From the NCBI GenBank assembly GCA_024636555.1, contig JAGXGW010000067.1:1-64000 (forward strand): 64,000 nt of DNA, given 5' to 3'. The translations under genes were made by a program, and so were the position numbers. Positions 1 to 11,385 of the stretch are shown in pieces (position 1 is the first letter of the stretch; the number at the start of each line of letters is the position of its first letter). Below the pieces are notes generated by a model that had not been told where the DNA came from, did not search any database, and was given only the letters and a program-made list of their open reading frames with translations. The stretch is from Paracoccaceae bacterium (GTDB lineage: Bacteria; Pseudomonadota; Alphaproteobacteria; Rhodobacterales; Rhodobacteraceae).

Positions 1-2
1 AC

Positions 3-416
3 ACAAGCTCGATCCCGCATCCGCTGCCGCCCGGCACCACCGAGGCCTTCGTCGCGCGCGCCATGGCAAAGGGCCGCGTCGAGGATATCTGGGTCATGGA
101 TGGCAGCGCGCAGGGCGGGTCCGAGGTGATGGGGCTGATCAGTCTGAAACGCATCGACCGCAACCAGTCAGAGATCGGGTACTGGGTCGCACCGGCCTAT
201 TGGAACACCGGCGTCGCCTCGGAGGCTGCCAGCGCGCTGGTCGCGGCCAATCCGCAATCGTGCCGCACGATCTTTGCCGAGGTGTTTCAGGACAATGCCG
301 GCTCGGCGCGGGTCTTGACGAATTGCGGCTTTGAATATCTGGGTGACGCGGAAACCTTCTCGGTTGCGCGCAACGCCAAAGTGGCAACCTGGACCTATAG
401 TCGAAAACTGGATTGA
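3..416 (+). CDS. GNAT family N-acetyltransferase, 5' end truncated by window
   Basis: Frame stays open upstream of the ATG at 63 to the window edge (TSSIPHPLPPGTTEAFVARAMAKGRVEDIWV...); GNAT-like IGYWVAPAYWNTGVASEA and NAGSARVLTNCGF motifs. Confidence 0.85.
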   Translation, partial: TSSIPHPLPPGTTEAFVARAMAKGRVEDIWVMDGSAQGGSEVMGLISLKRIDRNQSEIGYWVAPAYWNTGVASEAASALVAANPQSCRTIFAEVFQDNAGSARVLTNCGFEYLGDAETFSVARNAKVATWTYSRKLD

Positions 417-2620
<2,204 letters not shown>

Positions 2621-2626
2621 CCCGCG

Positions 2627-2659
2627 CTTCTTCTTGCCCGAAATATCCCCGCCGGAGGC
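2627..2659 (-). repeat. 33-nt dispersed intergenic repeat, copy 1
   Basis: Reverse complement GCCTCCGGCGGGGATATTTCGGGCAAGAAGAAG identical to 57552-57584. Confidence 0.85.
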
Positions 2660-2686
2660 ATCCGGCATCGCCACGGAACGCTGCCT

Positions 2687-3952
2687 ATGACACAGACGAC
2701 CGACATACCCGCCCAGATGGACCAGATCGGCCGCGCCGCCCGCGACGCCGCTGCGGAATTGGCTTTCGCTCCGGCGGATGCGAAGGCCCACGCGCTCCAG
2801 GCCGCAGCGGAAGCGATCACCGCCAGCACAGACGCGATCATCGCGGCCAATGCCCTTGATCTGGACTATGGCCGCGACAAGGGTCTCAGCCCCGCGATGA
2901 TGGACCGGCTGCTGCTGGACGCCCCGCGCATTCAGGCCATCGCCGCCGGATTGCGCGCCGTCGCCGCGCAGGATGATCCGGTGGGTCGCGTGCTGGCGGA
3001 ATGGGACCGGCCCAACGGGCTGCATATCCGCCGCGTCGCCACGCCTTTGGGTGTGGTGGGCGTGATCTATGAAAGCCGCCCCAATGTGACCGCCGATGCC
3101 GGTGCGCTCTGTCTCAAGGCGGGCAATGCAGTGATCCTGCGCGGCGGGTCGGAGAGTTTCCATTCCTCCACGGCGATCCATGCCTGTCTGGTCGAGGGGT
3201 TGCGCGCCGCCGGTCTGCCCGAAACGGCGATCCAGCTTGTGCCGACGCGTGACCGTGCGGCGGTCAGCGCGATGCTGGGCATGACCGAGTGGATCGACGT
3301 GATCGTGCCGCGTGGTGGCAAGGGGCTGGTGGGGCTGGTGCAGCGCGAGGCGCGGGTGCCGGTTTTTGCCCATCTTGAAGGGATCGTGCATATCTATGTC
3401 GATGCGCAGGCCGATCCGGAACTGGCGCGGCGCGTTGTTCTCAATGCCAAAACACGGCGCACCGGCATTTGCGGGGCGGCGGAATGTCTGCTGATCCACC
3501 GCGATGTCGCCGCCACTTTGGGGGCCGATCTGGTCCGCGATCTGCTGGCCGCCGGTGTCGAGGTGCGCGTTGATGCGGATTTGCAACACATTTCCGGCAC
3601 CGTGCCCGCCACGGATGACGATTGGGGCTGCGAATATCTCGACAGTATCATCGCCGCCCGCGTGATGGACGATATTGACGCGGCCATTGCCCATATCCGG
3701 CGCTACGGGTCAAACCATACCGATTGCATCCTGACCGAGGACACACAGGCCGTCGCGCGGTTTTTCGAGCGGCTGGACAGTGCGATCCTGATGCATAATT
3801 CCTCGACCCAGTTTGCCGATGGCGGCGAGTTCGGCATGGGGGCCGAGATCGGCATCGCCACGGGCAAGATGCATGCGCGCGGGCCCGTCGGAGCGGAGCA
3901 ACTGACCAGTTTCAAATATCTCGTGACCAGTGCCGGGGCTGTCCGCGCCTGA
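2687..3952 (+). CDS. proA: gamma-glutamyl phosphate reductase
   Basis: [63 protein letters not shown]. Confidence 0.97.
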   Translation: MTQTTDIPAQMDQIGRAARDAAAELAFAPADAKAHALQAAAEAITASTDAIIAANALDLDYGRDKGLSPAMMDRLLLDAPRIQAIAAGLRAVAAQDDPVGRVLAEWDRPNGLHIRRVATPLGVVGVIYESRPNVTADAGALCLKAGNAVILRGGSESFHSSTAIHACLVEGLRAAGLPETAIQLVPTRDRAAVSAMLGMTEWIDVIVPRGGKGLVGLVQREARVPVFAHLEGIVHIYVDAQADPELARRVVLNAKTRRTGICGAAECLLIHRDVAATLGADLVRDLLAAGVEVRVDADLQHISGTVPATDDDWGCEYLDSIIAARVMDDIDAAIAHIRRYGSNHTDCILTEDTQAVARFFERLDSAILMHNSSTQFADGGEFGMGAEIGIATGKMHARGPVGAEQLTSFKYLVTSAGAVRA

Positions 3953-3968
3953 GGCAGGGGTACGCGTG

Positions 3969-4568
3969 TCAGAACTGTATCATGATACCCGTCGGGCTAT
4001 CCGTTACCGTGACATGGCGCCCCTCGTCCTGCGCCAGAAGCGGGAGCAGCGCGAATTGCACCTCGGACGGCGAGATCTCTGCCGCGCTGTCGGGCGAGGC
4101 AAGGCCGCGCCACAAATCGGGGCAGGGACGCAACTTGTCGGCCTGTCCGTCCAGCGTCCAGCGGCCGTGCTCGCGCGTGATCATGACCTGCCCGCCGTAA
4201 GGCATGGCCGTCTCGAAACATTGTATCGCAAGAAAGACCAGCCGCACCTCGGTCCGCGGCACCGGGTCGAGCGGTCCCCAGTGGAACCGTACCCGCGTTC
4301 CTTGCGCCACATCCTGCAGGATTCCGACGATTTCGGCGCGCACCACCATCTGCTGTGCGGTGGCAAGCCCGTAGGCCACGCGAAAAAACCGGATGCGCGC
4401 ATTCGCGCTCTGGACACTGTCATTGATCAGCGCCATTTCCGCGCCAAGCGGACCACCTGACATGTGCATCAGTTCCAGACCGTTGGAGATGGCCCCGATC
4501 GGGCTGATCAGGTCATGACAGATACGCGACCCTATCAAAGCAGTCAGGTTGTTCCTATTATGGCCCAA
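3969..4568 (-). CDS. chpT: ChpT-like histidine phosphotransferase
   Basis: N-terminal LTALIGSRICHDLISPIGAISNGLELM HPt/DHp-like motif; TTG start. Confidence 0.75.
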   Translation of the reverse strand: MGHNRNNLTALIGSRICHDLISPIGAISNGLELMHMSGGPLGAEMALINDSVQSANARIRFFRVAYGLATAQQMVVRAEIVGILQDVAQGTRVRFHWGPLDPVPRTEVRLVFLAIQCFETAMPYGGQVMITREHGRWTLDGQADKLRPCPDLWRGLASPDSAAEISPSEVQFALLPLLAQDEGRHVTVTDSPTGIMIQF

Positions 4569-4594
4569 AGAGGTCTCCGATATGAGGTGAGGAT

Positions 4595-4780
4595 GTGAGC
4601 GATCTGAATGCGATTCTGGAGCCGGGCATGCTGGTGCGCCACCCCGACCAGCCGGACTGGGGGCTGGGGCAGGTGCAATCCAACAGCGGCGGCAAGATCA
4701 CCGTCAATTTCCGCGAGGCCGGTAAGGTTGTCATTGACGGCTCCCGGGTTTTTCTGCTGCCTGTATTTGATGCCTCATAG
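4595..4780 (+). CDS. DUF3553-type small protein
   Basis: 60-aa protein GMLVRHPDQPDWGLGQVQSNSGGKITVNFREAGKVVI, typical of the DUF3553 family. Confidence 0.75.
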   Translation: MSDLNAILEPGMLVRHPDQPDWGLGQVQSNSGGKITVNFREAGKVVIDGSRVFLLPVFDAS

Positions 4781-4938
4781 TAGTTAACAAATTGTTATCA
4801 GGGAAAGAAAAAAGGCTGGATAAAATCATCGTTTCGGTCGCTTGTGGTCTTGGGCGTCCGTTATCGGGGCATATGGCGGTTCCGGTTGCCATCACCGTGC
4901 CGCTTTCCTAGAAACGGATGACACCTTGGAGCCGCCGC

Positions 4939-5712
4939 ATGACCCTGCCCGAGCCGCAATATTGTGTTCGTCTTGCCGGGTCCGACGCGGATCTGCGCGC
5001 CGCACAACGCCTGCGTTACACCGTCTTTGTGGAGGAACTCGGCGCGGGCGGTGATCTGGTGGATCATGCCAACCGCCTCGAACAGGACCGTTTCGATCCG
5101 TATTTCGACCATCTGCTGCTGGTAGACGAGGCCCGTTGTGCCCCCGATCATGTGGTCGGTGTCTACCGCCTGCTGCGGCAAGATCAGGCACGCCGCGCGG
5201 GGCAGTTCTATTCCGAGGATGAATATGATCTGGACGTGCTGAAAGCCAGTGGCCGCCCGCTGCTGGAACTGGGCCGATCGTGCCTGCATCCCGATTATCG
5301 CGGCGGTATGGGCATGTATCATCTGTGGCACGCGCTGGCCGCCTATGTGGAGGCGCACGGCATCGAGATCCTGTTCGGCGTTGCAAGCTTTCACGGCACG
5401 GATATCGAGAGGCTGGCCGCACCTTTGTCGATGCTGCACCACCGCCATCTGGCCCCGCCGGACCTGCGGGTGAGGGCGCGCGCGGCAGGGGCTGTGGCGA
5501 TGAACCGGGTCGCGTCGCAGGCGCTGGACCGGCGCGCCGCGATGCTGGCCGTGCCAGCGCTGATCAAGGCCTATCTGCGGCTTGGCGGTTTCGTCGGGCA
5601 GGATGCCTATCTGGACCGTGCGTTCAACACCACCGATGTCTGCCTGATCCTCGATGTGGCGCGAATGAACGAAAGCCAGCGCGCGATCTATACCCGCAAG
5701 GTGCGGGCATGA
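4939..5712 (+). CDS. olsB: OlsB-like ornithine N-acyltransferase (GNAT fold)
   Basis: LRAAQRLRYTVFVEELGA, LELGRSCLHPDYRGG; stop overlaps the start of an OlsA-like acyltransferase; RBS GGAG precedes ATG 4939 (longer ORF from 4918 also possible). Confidence 0.85.
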   Translation: MTLPEPQYCVRLAGSDADLRAAQRLRYTVFVEELGAGGDLVDHANRLEQDRFDPYFDHLLLVDEARCAPDHVVGVYRLLRQDQARRAGQFYSEDEYDLDVLKASGRPLLELGRSCLHPDYRGGMGMYHLWHALAAYVEAHGIEILFGVASFHGTDIERLAAPLSMLHHRHLAPPDLRVRARAAGAVAMNRVASQALDRRAAMLAVPALIKAYLRLGGFVGQDAYLDRAFNTTDVCLILDVARMNESQRAIYTRKVRA

Positions 5713-6542
5713 GCGCGGTCTGGTCCCCGCCGCCCGAGCCGCCTGCTGTTGCGCTGTCAGCGGGCGACTGGCTGCGGCTGATCCTGCGCGGGTCCGTGCT
5801 GGGCAGCATCATCCTTGTCGGGCTGGTTCTGATGCTGGGGCTGCGCCTGATCGAGCGGCCTTTGTTCGGGCTGCACCGTCCGGTCACGCCCTATCTGACG
5901 CAAGGCGTGTGCCGCACGGCCTTCGTGATCCTTGGCATGGGCTATGTCGTGCGCGGCAAACGGATGGAAGAGCGCGGGGCGGTCGTGTGCAACCATGTCT
6001 CGTGGCTCGATATTTTCGCGCTCAACGCGCGCAAGCGGGTGTATTTCGTCTCGAAATCCGAGGTGGCGGGCTGGCCCTTCATCGGCTGGCTGGCGCGGGC
6101 AACCGGTACGGTGTTCATCACCCGCGATCCCCGCGAGGCGCGCCGCCAGCAGGCGATTTTCGAGACGCGTTTGCTGGCAGGGCACAAACTGCTGTTCTTC
6201 CCCGAAGGCACCTCGACGGATGGGGCGCAGGTTCTGCCGTTCAAATCCACGCTTTTTCAGGCGTTTTTTGCCGACGAACTGAAGCACCGGACCTTCCTGC
6301 AACCCGTCACGCTGAAATATCACGCGCCAGCGGGCGAGGCGGCGCATTTCTATGGCTGGTGGGGGGCGATGGCTTTTGGCCCGCATCTGGCCAAGGTGCT
6401 GGCCGCGCGGCGCAACGGCGCGGTGGAGGTGATCTATCACGCGCCGGTGCGGGTGGACCGTTTCCCCAACCGCAAGTCGCTGTCCGTGCATCTGGAAACC
6501 ACGGTGCGCGCCGGATTGTACACCGGCGCGGCGCAGCACTGA
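5709..6542 (+). CDS. olsA: lysophospholipid acyltransferase (PlsC/OlsA-like)
   Basis: NHVSWLDIFAL (NHX4D) and FPEGTSTDG motifs; ATGA overlap with upstream olsB. Confidence 0.85.
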   Translation: MSAVWSPPPEPPAVALSAGDWLRLILRGSVLGSIILVGLVLMLGLRLIERPLFGLHRPVTPYLTQGVCRTAFVILGMGYVVRGKRMEERGAVVCNHVSWLDIFALNARKRVYFVSKSEVAGWPFIGWLARATGTVFITRDPREARRQQAIFETRLLAGHKLLFFPEGTSTDGAQVLPFKSTLFQAFFADELKHRTFLQPVTLKYHAPAGEAAHFYGWWGAMAFGPHLAKVLAARRNGAVEVIYHAPVRVDRFPNRKSLSVHLETTVRAGLYTGAAQH

Positions 6543-6610
6543 TCGGGCGCAACACTTATCGGGCGCAACACTGGCGCGGCCGCTCCAATGCCGCGCCTGT
6601 CCGGTACGGA

Positions 6611-7246
6611 TCAGACCAGCAGCGCGCGGGCCAGTTGTCCCAATGCGGCGGCCGGATCCTCGGCAGACCAGATCTCGTCCCCCAGCGCGACAAAATCGGT
6701 GATCGGGGCCAGCGTGCGGATCAGATCCTCTGTCAGCGCACCCTCGGCAACCACAGGCACCTCGATGATCTCGGACCACCATTCGAACACATCCAGAGGC
6801 ACTTGCGAGCCGTCACCCAACGGTGTCAGGCCAACAGGTCCGAAGCTCACGTAATCCGCGCCCGCTTCGCCGGCACTCATCCCCTCGTGCCGGTTGGCGC
6901 CGCAGAAGGCCCCGACAATAGCATCGGCGCCCAGATCCTTGCGGACCTTGCGGACGGACCGCGCACCATCGGTCAGATGGACCCCGTCCAGACCCAGCCG
7001 CTCAACCATCAGGATATGGCTTTCGATCACCAGTGCGACATCGCGCGCATGGGTCACCTCGCGCAAGGCATCTGCGGCGCGCGCGATCTGGTCCTCGTCC
7101 TTGCTGGCAAGGGCAAGGCGCACGCAGGCAACCTCCTGCGTATCGAGAACACGGGCCAGCAGATCGGGAAAGACATCCAGTTCGAACGCGGGCGGCGTGA
7201 TCAGGTAGAGCTGCGGTGTTTGCGGGGCATCGGCTGTATCGGCCAT
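6611..7246 (-). CDS. thiamine phosphate synthase-like protein
   Basis: QLYLITPP, LDGVHLTDG, GADYVSFGPV typical ThiE/TenI fold. Confidence 0.85.
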   Translation of the reverse strand: MADTADAPQTPQLYLITPPAFELDVFPDLLARVLDTQEVACVRLALASKDEDQIARAADALREVTHARDVALVIESHILMVERLGLDGVHLTDGARSVRKVRKDLGADAIVGAFCGANRHEGMSAGEAGADYVSFGPVGLTPLGDGSQVPLDVFEWWSEIIEVPVVAEGALTEDLIRTLAPITDFVALGDEIWSAEDPAAALGQLARALLV

Positions 7247-7407
7247 CGGGTCGTGCTCCTTGACTGTCTTGCGGTGTCATAACGGGGATTTCCGGCTTTG
7301 ACCATCGGGGGTTTTTCAGCACCAACGCCGCGCGCTTGCGGTGCCGGAGCCTCTTGGATTATGCGCCGCGCTGGCGTATCAGACGCCCTGCACGACCGGA
7401 GATACCC

Positions 7408-8163
7408 ATGCCCAGCCCCATGTTCAGCACCATGCCGCAACCTGCCTTTGTTCTTGTGCGCCCCCAGATGGGTGAAAACATCGGTGCCGCGGCGCGGGCG
7501 ATGTGGAATTTCGGACTGGACCGGATGCATGTGGTGGGGCCACGCGACGGCTGGCCCAACAGCCGCGCTGTGGCGATGGCCAGCGGTGCGGGCCGCTTGC
7601 TGGACGAGGCGGTCCTGCATGACGATCTGCCAGCGGCCCTGTCAGAGATGACATTCACCTTTGCCACGACGGCCCGCGCGCGCGACCTGACGAAGCCGGT
7701 CTACAGCCCCGAACGCGCCATGCAACTGGCCGCTGGCATGATCGCGCAGGGCGAAAAGGTGGCGGTGCTGTTCGGCCCCGAACGCGCGGGGCTGGAGAAC
7801 GAGGATGTGGCGCAGGCCAATGCGCTGATCTCCGTGCCGGTGAATCCCGATTTCCCAAGCCTCAATCTGGCGCAATGCGTTCTGCTGACGGCCTATGAAT
7901 GGCAGCGGCAAGTCGCCGAGGTGCAACACGAGAGCCACGGAACCGGCCGCAGCGACTGGGCCAACGGCACCGAGATCGACGCGCTGGCGCGGCATTACGA
8001 GGAACGGCTTGGCGAGGCCGGTTTCTTTTTTCCCGAGACCAAGGCCGACAGCATGAAACTGAACCTGCGCAACCTGTGGAGCCGGATGCGCCTGACGCGC
8101 GCCGATGTGCAGATGCTGCATGGCATCCTGCGTCAAATGGTGCGCTGGAAAGAGCGGGGCTAG
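7408..8163 (+). CDS. TrmJ/SpoU-family tRNA/rRNA 2'-O-methyltransferase
   Basis: FVLVRPQMGENIGAAARAMWNFGL, VAVLFGPERAGLENEDV, SLNLAQCVLLTAYEW. Confidence 0.93.
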   Translation: MPSPMFSTMPQPAFVLVRPQMGENIGAAARAMWNFGLDRMHVVGPRDGWPNSRAVAMASGAGRLLDEAVLHDDLPAALSEMTFTFATTARARDLTKPVYSPERAMQLAAGMIAQGEKVAVLFGPERAGLENEDVAQANALISVPVNPDFPSLNLAQCVLLTAYEWQRQVAEVQHESHGTGRSDWANGTEIDALARHYEERLGEAGFFFPETKADSMKLNLRNLWSRMRLTRADVQMLHGILRQMVRWKERG

Positions 8164-8217
8164 GTTCTGGACGACGGGCCGCACAAGCCCTAGGTTCGTA
8201 CCCGACAGGAGACCACG

Positions 8218-9369
8218 ATGACCAAAAAACGTGCGATATTCGAAGAGGTTGGCACCGCGCAGCGCGACGCCTCCGTGCCGCAGGGCGGAATGATCGACAA
8301 GGCGTCCACAGGGGCGCGTTCTGCGATCCGGATCTGGCTGATGGTGCTCTTCGCGCTGGTGTTCGTGATGATCGCGGTCGGCGGGCTGACACGGCTGACC
8401 GACAGCGGGCTGAGCATCACCGAATGGGCACCGCTCACCGGGGCGATCCCGCCGCTGTCCGAGGCCGATTGGGAAAGGGAATTTGCCAAATATCAGGAGA
8501 TTCCACAATTCCAGATCATGAACCAGTGGATGGAACTGGACGATTTCAAATTCATCTACTGGTGGGAATGGGGCCACCGCCAGCTTGGCCGCCTGATCGG
8601 CCTTGTCTGGGGTATCGGCTTTTTCGGCTTTCTGCTGGCGCGCAAGATCCCCACGGGCTGGACCCCGCGCCTGTTGCTTCTGGGCGGATTGGGCGGATTG
8701 CAGGGTTTCATCGGCTGGTGGATGGTCGCCTCCGGCTTGACCGGATCGATGACGAGTGTGGCCAGCTACCGGCTTGCCACGCATCTGGGGCTGGCTTTCG
8801 TGATCCTCGGTCTGATCGCATGGTATGTATTCCAGCTTGGCCGTACGGAGCGCGATCTGTTGCAGGCGCGCCGCGCCAAGGAGGACAAGCTGTTCGGCCT
8901 CTCCACAGGGCTGATGCATTTCACCTTTCTCCAGATCCTTCTGGGGGCTCTGGTGGCCGGGATCGATGCCGGCCGCTCCTATACCGACTGGCCGCTGATG
9001 GGCGGGCAGATCATTCCGCCGGAACCCTTCATGCTGGAACCGCTCTGGACCAACTTTTTCGAGAACCCCGGACTGGTGCAGTTCATCCACCGGGTCAGCG
9101 GGTACCTGTTGCTGGCCTTCGGGATCGTGGTCTGGCTGCGCGGGCGAAAATCGGCGCAGGCGGCGACGCGGCAGGCGTTCAATCTGGCCTTTGGCGCGCT
9201 GGTGGCGCAGATCGTGCTGGGGATTGTCACGGTGATGACAGCAGCCCCGTGGGAGATCGCGATCCTGCATCAGGGGCTGGCGGTGATCCTGTGGGTGCTG
9301 GTGCTGCGGGCGCGCTATCTGTCGGCCTATCCGATCGCCACCTCGATCCGTGGGAGTGTCAGAGCATGA
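8218..9369 (+). CDS. ctaA: heme A synthase (COX15/CtaA type)
   Basis: GGLTRLTDSGLSITEWAPLTGAIPP, EWGHRQLGR, QFIHRVSGYLL, LHQGLA. Confidence 0.95.
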   Translation: MTKKRAIFEEVGTAQRDASVPQGGMIDKASTGARSAIRIWLMVLFALVFVMIAVGGLTRLTDSGLSITEWAPLTGAIPPLSEADWEREFAKYQEIPQFQIMNQWMELDDFKFIYWWEWGHRQLGRLIGLVWGIGFFGFLLARKIPTGWTPRLLLLGGLGGLQGFIGWWMVASGLTGSMTSVASYRLATHLGLAFVILGLIAWYVFQLGRTERDLLQARRAKEDKLFGLSTGLMHFTFLQILLGALVAGIDAGRSYTDWPLMGGQIIPPEPFMLEPLWTNFFENPGLVQFIHRVSGYLLLAFGIVVWLRGRKSAQAATRQAFNLAFGALVAQIVLGIVTVMTAAPWEIAILHQGLAVILWVLVLRARYLSAYPIATSIRGSVRA

Positions 9370-10889
9370 GCACGTCCTCCGCCACGGCCGGACGAGCAGG
9401 CGCCACAGGGGCTGCAATGGCCTATGACGCCCTCATGGCGCACCAGCGCCAGACGTCGGCCTTGGGGCAGGTGGCCGGGCGGCTCGGCTGGGATCAGGAA
9501 ACCATGATGCCGCGCGGGGCGGCAGATCAACGGGCCGAGGAGATGGCCGCGATGGAAGCGGTGCTGCACGCAAGGCGCACCGACCCGCGCATCGGGGACT
9601 GGCTTGCGGCCATCGAGGCGGCGGCGCTCGACCCCGTGTGGCAGGCCCAGTTGCGCCATATCCGGCGCAGCTTTGACCGCGCCCGCCGCGTGCCTGCCGA
9701 TCTGGCCGAGGAACTGGCCCGCGTCACCAGCCGCGCGCAGGGCCAATGGGCGGCGGCGCGCGCGGCCGAGGATGTACAAAGCTTTGTGCCGGTGCTGGAG
9801 CGGATCGTCGCGCTCAAACGTGCCGAGGGCGCTGCACTGGCCGCGGGCGGCGATCCCTACGAGGCGCTGCTGGATGATTACGAGCCGGATGCCAAGGTCA
9901 GCGAGATCGTGGCGATGTTTACCGCGATGCGCGCACCCCTTGTGGATCTGCGCGCCGCCGCGCTGGCGCAACCCGCGCCCCAAGGCTTGCAGGGCACGTT
10001 CGACGAGCGCGCGCAGATGGAGCTGACCCATCTGCTGGCGCGCGCTTTCGGCTATGATTTCAACACCGGGCGGCTGGACAAGGCGGTGCATCCGTTCTCC
10101 AGCGGATCGGGCGCCGATGTGCGGATCACCACGCGGACCTCGGCGGTGGACCCTTTCAACTGCTTTTACTCGACCGTGCACGAGGTGGGCCATGCCTGCT
10201 ATGAACAGGGCATTGATCCCGCCTATGCGCTGACACCGCTGGGACAGGGCGTGTCGATGGGGGTGCATGAAAGCCAGAGCCGCATTTATGAAAACCAGAT
10301 CGGCCGCAGCCGCGCCTTTACCGGCTGGCTGTTCGGGCAGATGCGCGATGCGTTCGGTGATTTCGGGATTGCCGACGAGGATGCCTTTTACCGCACCGTG
10401 AACCGGTTGCAGAACGGCTTCATCCGCACGGAGGCCGACGAGGTGCAATACAACCTGCATGTCATGCTGCGCTTCGATCTTGAACGCGCGCTGATCGCGG
10501 GCGATCTGGCGGTGCGCGATCTCGAAGCCGCGTGGAACGACCGCTTTGCCGCCGATTTCGGCTTTGCCGTGGACAAGCCGTCCAACGGCTGTTTGCAGGA
10601 TGTGCACTGGTCCGTCGGGCTGTTCGGCTATTTCCCGACCTATAGTCTGGGCAATGTCTATGCGGGCTGCCTGTATCAGGCGATGCGGGCGGCATTGCCG
10701 GGGCTGGACGGGGCACTGGCGCAGGGCGATACCAGCGGTGCGACAGGCTGGCTGCACGAGACGGTGCAGCGCCACGGCGGGCTTTACAGGCCGCGCGAGG
10801 TGATCGCCCAAGCCGCAGGCATGGTCCCGACCGAAGCGCCGCTGCTGGCCTATCTGCACGAAAAGTTCGGCGCGATCTACAAGCTGTAG
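9366..10889 (+). CDS. M32 family carboxypeptidase
   Basis: HEVGHACYEQG zinc site (HEXXH-like), GVSMGVHESQSRIYENQIGRS; ATG at 9366 overlaps the ctaA stop. Confidence 0.94.
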   Translation: MSTSSATAGRAGATGAAMAYDALMAHQRQTSALGQVAGRLGWDQETMMPRGAADQRAEEMAAMEAVLHARRTDPRIGDWLAAIEAAALDPVWQAQLRHIRRSFDRARRVPADLAEELARVTSRAQGQWAAARAAEDVQSFVPVLERIVALKRAEGAALAAGGDPYEALLDDYEPDAKVSEIVAMFTAMRAPLVDLRAAALAQPAPQGLQGTFDERAQMELTHLLARAFGYDFNTGRLDKAVHPFSSGSGADVRITTRTSAVDPFNCFYSTVHEVGHACYEQGIDPAYALTPLGQGVSMGVHESQSRIYENQIGRSRAFTGWLFGQMRDAFGDFGIADEDAFYRTVNRLQNGFIRTEADEVQYNLHVMLRFDLERALIAGDLAVRDLEAAWNDRFAADFGFAVDKPSNGCLQDVHWSVGLFGYFPTYSLGNVYAGCLYQAMRAALPGLDGALAQGDTSGATGWLHETVQRHGGLYRPREVIAQAAGMVPTEAPLLAYLHEKFGAIYKL

Positions 10890-10896
10890 GGCCACG

Positions 10897-11247
10897 TCAG
10901 ACCAGTGCCATGCGTTCGGAGCGTTCGGGGTCGGGGAAGGGCCGGTAGAGTGCGAACCGTGCCTCCGCGATCAGGGTATTGACCGCGCGGTAGAGGCTGG
11001 AGACGCGGTCATCCTGTCGGCCCAGCACACGAAACGCCTGATCGAGCTGCGCCAGATCGCGCACCTCCACCTCCAGCAGGAAGTCGCGGTGGCAATCCGA
11101 GGCCAGATTGAGCTTGCGCCGCAACAGGCGCCAGTTCTCGATCACCCCTTCGGATTTGAGATGTGTCATCCACAGGTCAACCGCATTGGCAAAGGCCAGC
11201 GCCTTGGCATCATCCTTGAGATCGATGGAACAGCTATAGAGATTCAT
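10897..11247 (-). CDS. conserved hypothetical protein (possibly DUF6614)
   Basis: 116-aa ORF with good start context between convergent and divergent known genes; family assignment from memory only. Confidence 0.65.
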   Translation of the reverse strand: MNLYSCSIDLKDDAKALAFANAVDLWMTHLKSEGVIENWRLLRRKLNLASDCHRDFLLEVEVRDLAQLDQAFRVLGRQDDRVSSLYRAVNTLIAEARFALYRPFPDPERSERMALV

Positions 11248-11357
11248 TTTCCCCTCCCGGTCAGGGGCTCATCGTGACACCTGCGGGTTACGGTGGGGTT
11301 AATGCAAAAGGGGGGCTGTCTGCCCCCCTTCCAAACCCTGCGGGTTTGACCCCCCGA

Positions 11358-11378
11358 GGATATTTCACGCAAGAAGAA
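11358..11378 (+). repeat. dispersed intergenic repeat, divergent copy (core)
   Basis: GGATATTTCACGCAAGAAGAA, 18/21 to the core of the other copies. Confidence 0.7.
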
Positions 11379-11385
11379 CGCAGGG

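Noticed and set aside
7899-9365. N-terminal part of the 996-aa ORF
   Set aside because: Out-of-frame reading of trmJ-like and ctaA; the real protein (M32 peptidase) starts at 9366
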